Positions 59,989-64,000 of a stretch of DNA of 64,000 nt are shown here, in pieces. Position 1 is the stretch's first letter. The number at the start of each line of letters is the position of its first letter. Location of the stretch: assembly GCF_016863395.1 (NCBI RefSeq), contig NZ_BOOU01000013.1:1-64000 (forward strand). Reading direction: 5' to 3'. Origin of the DNA: Sphaerisporangium rufum (GTDB taxonomy: Bacteria; Actinomycetota; Actinomycetes; Streptosporangiales; Streptosporangiaceae). The notes under the pieces are model-generated. The model was not told where the DNA came from. It ran no database searches and saw only the letters and a program-made list of their open reading frames with translations. The translations under genes were made by a program, and so were the position numbers.

Positions 59989-61970
59989 GCCGCACGGCGC
60001 GCCTGGCGATCGCCGGGGCATGCGCCGCCCTGGTCGGCCTGGCCGTCGCCATGCTGGTCGGCGGGGCCGCCACCCCCCGGGTGATCCCCGGGCTGCCCGA
60101 CGAGGGCACCCTGACCCGCTGGGGCCTGCCGATATCGAAGATGGCGATGGACGTGGCCGGCGTGGTCGCCGTCGGCCTGCTGCTGGCGGCCGTCCTGCTG
60201 CCCAGCGACAAGGGCCTGCTCGGGGGGCCGGCGCGCGGCTACGTCCGGGCCGCCTCCTGGGCCGGCCTGGTGTGGGCGGTCGCCGCCGCGGCGACCATGA
60301 TCTTCAGCCTGTCGGAGACGCTCGGGGCCCCCGTCTTCGAGGTGCTCGACGGCGACGAGCTGACCAGCTACGCCAGCCAGGTGCAGCAGGGCATCGCCCT
60401 CACCCTGGTCGTGCTGTTCGGCACGGCCATCGCGCTGTTCGCCCACGGCGCTATCACCGCCGGGGCGGCCGGCGGTCTCCTGGTGCTCGCCCTGGTGACC
60501 CTGCTGCCGCCCGCCCTCACCGGCCACTCGTCCTCGGCGCCCAACCACGGGCTGGCCACGACCAGCGTCGCGCTCCACCTGCTGGTGCTGGCGCCGTGGG
60601 TCGGCGGCCTGCTGCTGCTGAGCGTGCACGCCATGCGCGGCGCGCCGAGCCTTGACCTGGCCGCGCGGCGGTTCTCCCGCATGGCGCTGTGGTGCTTCGC
60701 CGGGGTGGGGCTGTCCGGCCTGTTCAGCGCGCTCGCCCGGCTCACCACGGTGGGCGACCTGTTCGCCACCGACTACGGCCTGATCCTGCTGGCCAAGGTC
60801 GCCGCGTTCGCCGGGCTCGGCCTCGTCGGCAACTGGCACCGCAAGACGACGCTGCCCGAGCTGGCGGCCGGGCGTCCCGGCGCGTTCGCCCGGCTGGCCG
60901 GTGTCGAGGGTCTGATCATGATGCTGACGTTCGGCCTGGCCGTCGCGCTGTCCCGCACGCCGCCGCCTCCGCTGGACCTGCCGGTGGATCCGGTGTTCGA
61001 GCTGCTCGGCTACGTCATGCCGCCGCCGCTGACGCTCGCGAACCTGGCCTCGCTGTGGTGGTTCGACCTGTTCTTCGCGACCGTGGCCGCGGTGCTGGCG
61101 CTGTGTTACGGGGCCGGCGTGCTGCGGCTGGCCCGCCGCGGCGACCGCTGGCCGGTGGGCCGCACGGTCAGCTGGGGGATCGGCGTCCTGCTGCTGGTGC
61201 TGGCCACCCAGAGCGGCGTGGCCCGCTACGCGCCGGTGCTGTTCAGCGTGCACATGGCCGAGCACATGGTGCTGTCTATGCTGGTGCCGATCTTCCTGGT
61301 GCTCGGCGCGCCGGTCACCCTGGCGCTGCGGGCGCTGAAGCCGGCCGCCCGGCGCGGCGACCGCGGGCCGCGCGAATGGCTCACCGCGGTCCTGCACAGC
61401 CGGGCGGCCAAGGTCATCACCCATCCGGCGGTGGTGACGATCCTGTTCGTCGTCTCCACCTACGCCCTGTACTTCACCCCGATCTTCGGCGCCGCGATGG
61501 AGGAGCATCTCGGCCACATCGCGATGACGCTGCACTTCCTGCTGAGCGGGTGCCTGTTCTTCTGGGTGATCGTCGGGGTCGACCCGGCGCCCACCCGGCT
61601 GCCGCACGTGGCCCGGCTGCTGCTGCTGTTCGTGACCATGCCCTTCCACGCCTTCTTCGGCGTCGCGCTGATGAACATGGGCACGGTGATCGCGCCGGAC
61701 TGGTACGAGCGGCTCGGCCGCACCTGGGGTGATCCGCCGCTCGCCGACCAGCGCACCGGCGGCGGGATCGCCTGGGCGTTCGGTGAGATCCCCACGCTGA
61801 TCGTGCTGATCGCGCTGGCCGTCCAGTGGTACCGGGACGACGACCGGGCGGCCCGGCGCGCGGACCGGCGGGCCGACGCACGCGCGGCGAAGACCGGCGG
61901 CACCGGGGACGCCGAGCTGGACGCCTACAACGACTACCTGGCGCGGCTCGACCGGTCCGACCCCACGTGA
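59985..61970 (+). CDS. CopD-CtaG fusion membrane protein
   Basis: 661 aa, many membrane helices. The first half is a CopD copper-import domain (SSSAPNHGLATTSVALHLLVLAPWVGGLLLL, FSRMALWCFAGVGLSGLF). The second half is the caa3-type cytochrome c oxidase assembly factor CtaG (VHMAEHMVLSMLVPIFLVLGAPVTLALRAL, MEEHLGHIAMTLHFLLSGCLFFWVIVGVDP). It probably supplies copper to cytochrome oxidase together with CopC, to which it is translationally coupled. Such fusions are common in actinobacteria. Confidence 0.93.
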   Translation: MSRTARLAIAGACAALVGLAVAMLVGGAATPRVIPGLPDEGTLTRWGLPISKMAMDVAGVVAVGLLLAAVLLPSDKGLLGGPARGYVRAASWAGLVWAVAAAATMIFSLSETLGAPVFEVLDGDELTSYASQVQQGIALTLVVLFGTAIALFAHGAITAGAAGGLLVLALVTLLPPALTGHSSSAPNHGLATTSVALHLLVLAPWVGGLLLLSVHAMRGAPSLDLAARRFSRMALWCFAGVGLSGLFSALARLTTVGDLFATDYGLILLAKVAAFAGLGLVGNWHRKTTLPELAAGRPGAFARLAGVEGLIMMLTFGLAVALSRTPPPPLDLPVDPVFELLGYVMPPPLTLANLASLWWFDLFFATVAAVLALCYGAGVLRLARRGDRWPVGRTVSWGIGVLLLVLATQSGVARYAPVLFSVHMAEHMVLSMLVPIFLVLGAPVTLALRALKPAARRGDRGPREWLTAVLHSRAAKVITHPAVVTILFVVSTYALYFTPIFGAAMEEHLGHIAMTLHFLLSGCLFFWVIVGVDPAPTRLPHVARLLLLFVTMPFHAFFGVALMNMGTVIAPDWYERLGRTWGDPPLADQRTGGGIAWAFGEIPTLIVLIALAVQWYRDDDRAARRADRRADARAAKTGGTGDAELDAYNDYLARLDRSDPT

Positions 61971-62179
61971 CCGCCCGTCGCTGAGCGCGACGGTCTCCGG
62001 CGGCGGGTAGCGTTACAGCAGGGAGTTCATGCCTGGACACCCCCGGGCTCCTCGCCCGCCGCCGGTGGCGGCCGGGCGGAGGCCGCCACGATTTCCAACC
62101 GCTCGACAGCACTCGCCGGTGGCGTCACCCGCGGTCGTCGCCGCGGCGGGCGCGGTGCGGCTGAGGAGGGTTGGAAAGA

Positions 62180-62644
62180 TTGCATGAAGAGTTGCGCATG
62201 CGCGGTAACCAGGGCCTGACCCGGGCGGTCGAGGAGTACCTGACCGAGTGGTCGGAACGGACGGGTGTCACCGTCGAGGTCTGGGCCATGCCCGGCGCCC
62301 CCGCCGGTGACGTGCACACCGCCGCGTCCGGCGCGGTGCCCGATGTCGCGCCCGGCGCGGTGCCCGACGTCGTGCCCGCCGCCGTCGCCGAGGCGGTCTA
62401 CGCCGTGCTGGTGGAGGCGCTCGGCAACGTCGAGCGCCACAGCCGCGCGCAGGCCGTGTCGATCGCGCTGACCGTCGGCCGCTCCGGCCTGCGCCTGACG
62501 ATCAGTGACAACGGCGCCGGCTTCCGGCCGGGCCGTACCGGCCGCGGGCTGGACATGATGAAGCGCCGCTTCCGCGAGGTGGGCGGCACCCTGACGATCA
62601 ACAGCGTGGTCGGCGAGGGCACCACGATCAGCGGCACCATCTGA
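62180..62644 (+). CDS. Histidine-kinase-like ATPase fragment (NarL-type), no DHp or sensor
   Basis: 154 aa from a TTG with AGGAGGG 9 nt upstream (a later ATG at 62198 is possible). It resembles only the end of NarL-class kinases: GLTRAVEEYLTEWSERTGVTVEV, N box YAVLVEALGNVERHS, DNGAGF, GRGLDMMKRRFREVGG. There is no phospho-acceptor His region, TM or sensor domain. A GAVPDV repeat sits between the two parts. It could be an orphan ATPase that acts on another kinase or regulator, or a decayed kinase. No response regulator is adjacent. Confidence 0.75.
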   Translation: MHEELRMRGNQGLTRAVEEYLTEWSERTGVTVEVWAMPGAPAGDVHTAASGAVPDVAPGAVPDVVPAAVAEAVYAVLVEALGNVERHSRAQAVSIALTVGRSGLRLTISDNGAGFRPGRTGRGLDMMKRRFREVGGTLTINSVVGEGTTISGTI

Positions 62645-62693
62645 GGTCCCGGCCGTGGCCGGGTGCCGGCCCGGCGCCACCGGGCCGGCCGGA

Positions 62694-64000
62694 TCAGCAC
62701 GTGGAGCCGGTGGCCTGGTCGGCGTACAGCCGGCCGCACTGGCGCACGACGACCGGCTCGCCGCGCTCGTCCACGGTGACCAGCATGATCGGCCGGTCCA
62801 GGGCGTGCAGCCCGTCGGTGGCGCCGTGCAGCTTGACCAGCCCGCTGTCGCCGTTGCTGGCCGGCAGGTTCGCCAGCGCCAGCAGCACGCCGCCGCGGTC
62901 CACCATGCCCGGCCGGCCGGGATCGGCGGACCGGGCTCCCTGGTCGGCGAACGCCGCCTGGGCCGCCCGCATCAGCGCGTCGGCCGCGTCCTGCGCCTGC
63001 ACCGCGTAGTCGCGGGACGGCAGCTCGACCGCCGGCAGCCGGCGCATGTCGAGGGAGCCGAGAAGATCGTCGAGCTGCCCGTAGAAGTCGGTGCGATGCT
63101 GCGCGGGGACGTCGTGCCAGGCCGCGGGGGACGACAGCGCCACGTAGGTCACCCGGACCCGGGCGTTGCGGCCGAGCTCGGTGGCGTGGTCGTTGACGTA
63201 CTGCGTGACATCGTCGTTGGCCATGATCGTCACGTGGTCGCACTGCGATTTGCCGAGCGCGGCGACGAAGGCGCCGAACTGCGGGCTGCGGCCGGTGTAG
63301 TAGACGAGATCGGGTCGCACCCGCCGGCCGCACACCTCGGTCACCTTCTCGCCCAGCGCGGCGCCTCCGCTGAACTCGACGAAGTCGGCGGTGACGCCGG
63401 GGCCGGCGCCGGCGTTGAACGCCTTGACGAACCGGGCACCGAGATCCCGGCCCAGCAGATCGCCCGGCCGGGTGTCGGTGAAGACCATCGCGTTCCGGGC
63501 CGGCCGGATCCCGCGGTCTGGCCGGCCCTCCTTCGCCCAGCGCGCCGCGGTCGCGGCCAGCTCGCTGTTGGGCGGCGCCAGCGGGAAGAACGAGCGGATG
63601 ACGGCGCGGTTCTCGTGCCGGCCGAGATCGTCGTAGGTCGAGGTGGTGGTGATCACCGGTACCGCCCGGCGGGCCAGCACGCGGATCGCCTGCCGGACCT
63701 TCTCCTTGCTCTCGCCGAGCCCGACCACGCCGATCACCGTCGGGTCCGTGGCGATCATGGCCAGCACGTCCTCGGCGACCTCCGGCGCGTACTGGAAGTC
63801 GTTGCCGGCGTTGGCGACCAGCACGCGCATCTGCAACTGGCTGCCGTCGGCGATGCCGAGCAGCCGGCGCTGCTCGACGGCCAGTCCGGCCAGCTCCCCG
63901 TGGATGTCGGTCATCGCGTCGTTGTCGGCGGCGCCGGCCGGCCTGGTCAGCTTCCCAAGGTAGACCACCGTGACGTAGGGGTGGCCGCCGTCCAGGATGC
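62694..64000 (-). CDS. Periplasmic-binding-protein-like (LivK/type I PBP) protein, 5' end outside window
   Basis: The frame stays open to the right edge, where it reads ILDGGHPYVTVVYLGKL, so at least 434 residues are present. Type I binding-protein features are: LQMRVLVANAGNDFQYAPEVAEDVLAMIATDPTVIGVVGLGES, RRAVPVITTTSTYDDLG, DLVYYTGRSPQFGAFVAALG and VTIMANDDVTQYV. This matches branched-chain-amino-acid/receptor ligand-binding domains. There is no transporter gene here. In actinomycetes such domains also occur fused to other modules, and the missing N-terminus could hold one. Confidence 0.8.
   Translation of the reverse strand, partial: ILDGGHPYVTVVYLGKLTRPAGAADNDAMTDIHGELAGLAVEQRRLLGIADGSQLQMRVLVANAGNDFQYAPEVAEDVLAMIATDPTVIGVVGLGESKEKVRQAIRVLARRAVPVITTTSTYDDLGRHENRAVIRSFFPLAPPNSELAATAARWAKEGRPDRGIRPARNAMVFTDTRPGDLLGRDLGARFVKAFNAGAGPGVTADFVEFSGGAALGEKVTEVCGRRVRPDLVYYTGRSPQFGAFVAALGKSQCDHVTIMANDDVTQYVNDHATELGRNARVRVTYVALSSPAAWHDVPAQHRTDFYGQLDDLLGSLDMRRLPAVELPSRDYAVQAQDAADALMRAAQAAFADQGARSADPGRPGMVDRGGVLLALANLPASNGDSGLVKLHGATDGLHALDRPIMLVTVDERGEPVVVRQCGRLYADQATGSTC

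Noticed and set aside
62171-62644. Intact sensor histidine kinase
   Set aside because: Only the ATPase half is encoded; no sensor, TM or phospho-acceptor His region is found in any frame upstream.

Overview
The window is very GC-rich chromosomal DNA from a filamentous actinomycete. The markers are a conservon (cvnABCD), two Scr1-type HTH/DUF397 pairs each with an RsbW-like ATPase, a DUF574-type methyltransferase, GTG/TTG starts, leaderless genes and many 4-bp ATGA/GTGA stop-start overlaps. The mix is most like Streptosporangiales (Thermomonosporaceae/Streptosporangiaceae), but the order-level assignment is inference. No rRNA, tRNA, CRISPR, transposase or prophage was seen, so this looks like an ordinary chromosome arm with several accessory modules.

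Layout. 0-5 kb: the tail of a secreted FnIII-CBM2 protein, a secreted three-repeat Cys protein, small housekeeping-like genes and a DUF1349 gene behind a LacI-type operator. 5-10 kb: a membrane-anchored penicillin-acylase-type Ntn hydrolase convergent with an XPB-helicase-associated protein. 10.5-14.4 kb: a WhiJ/BldB/AbaA-like regulatory trio, a histidine phosphatase, another RsbW-like ATPase and a lone RHH protein. 14.4-18.6 kb: conservon cvnABCD. 18.7-22.7 kb: a tightly coupled terpenoid operon (P450, class I terpene synthase, class II cyclase with a DxDTT motif). 23-27.8 kb: a Gfo/Idh/MocA oxidoreductase, then a cobalamin riboswitch driving btuF-btuC-btuD-cbiZ for corrinoid uptake and cobinamide salvage. 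27.8-31 kb: a Ser/Thr kinase translationally coupled to a membrane pseudo-protease with a zinc ribbon.

31.3-39 kb: a complete V/A-type ATPase operon in the order G-C-I-K-F-E-A-B-D, with a 30-codon micro-ORF linking B to D. 39-41 kb: a second WhiJ/BldB/AbaA-like trio of lower GC. 41-45.5 kb: two divergent regulator/target pairs (TetR-alpha/beta hydrolase, ArsR-MFS), with visible repeats in both control regions and a remnant of a second hydrolase. 45.6-49.4 kb: a DUF6421-SDR-threonine-aldolase operon. 49.4-52 kb: DUF305, DUF3105 and alanine dehydrogenase. 52.4-57.8 kb: a SecD-head/Excalibur surface protein, a xanthine-dehydrogenase molybdenum subunit and its likely PucR regulator. 57.8-59.2 kb: an unannotated 46-codon secreted-peptide gene divergent from an HTH-TPR regulator, the arrangement of an RRNPP-like peptide signalling pair. 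59.4-62 kb: copC and a CopD-CtaG fusion. The window ends with a histidine-kinase ATPase fragment and a periplasmic-binding-protein-like gene that runs off the right edge.

The strongest candidates for undescribed biology are the peptide/HTH-TPR pair (57770-59244), the terpenoid operon with its structured control region (18747-22890), the kinase/pseudo-protease pair, and the V-ATPase operon with its bridging micro-ORF.
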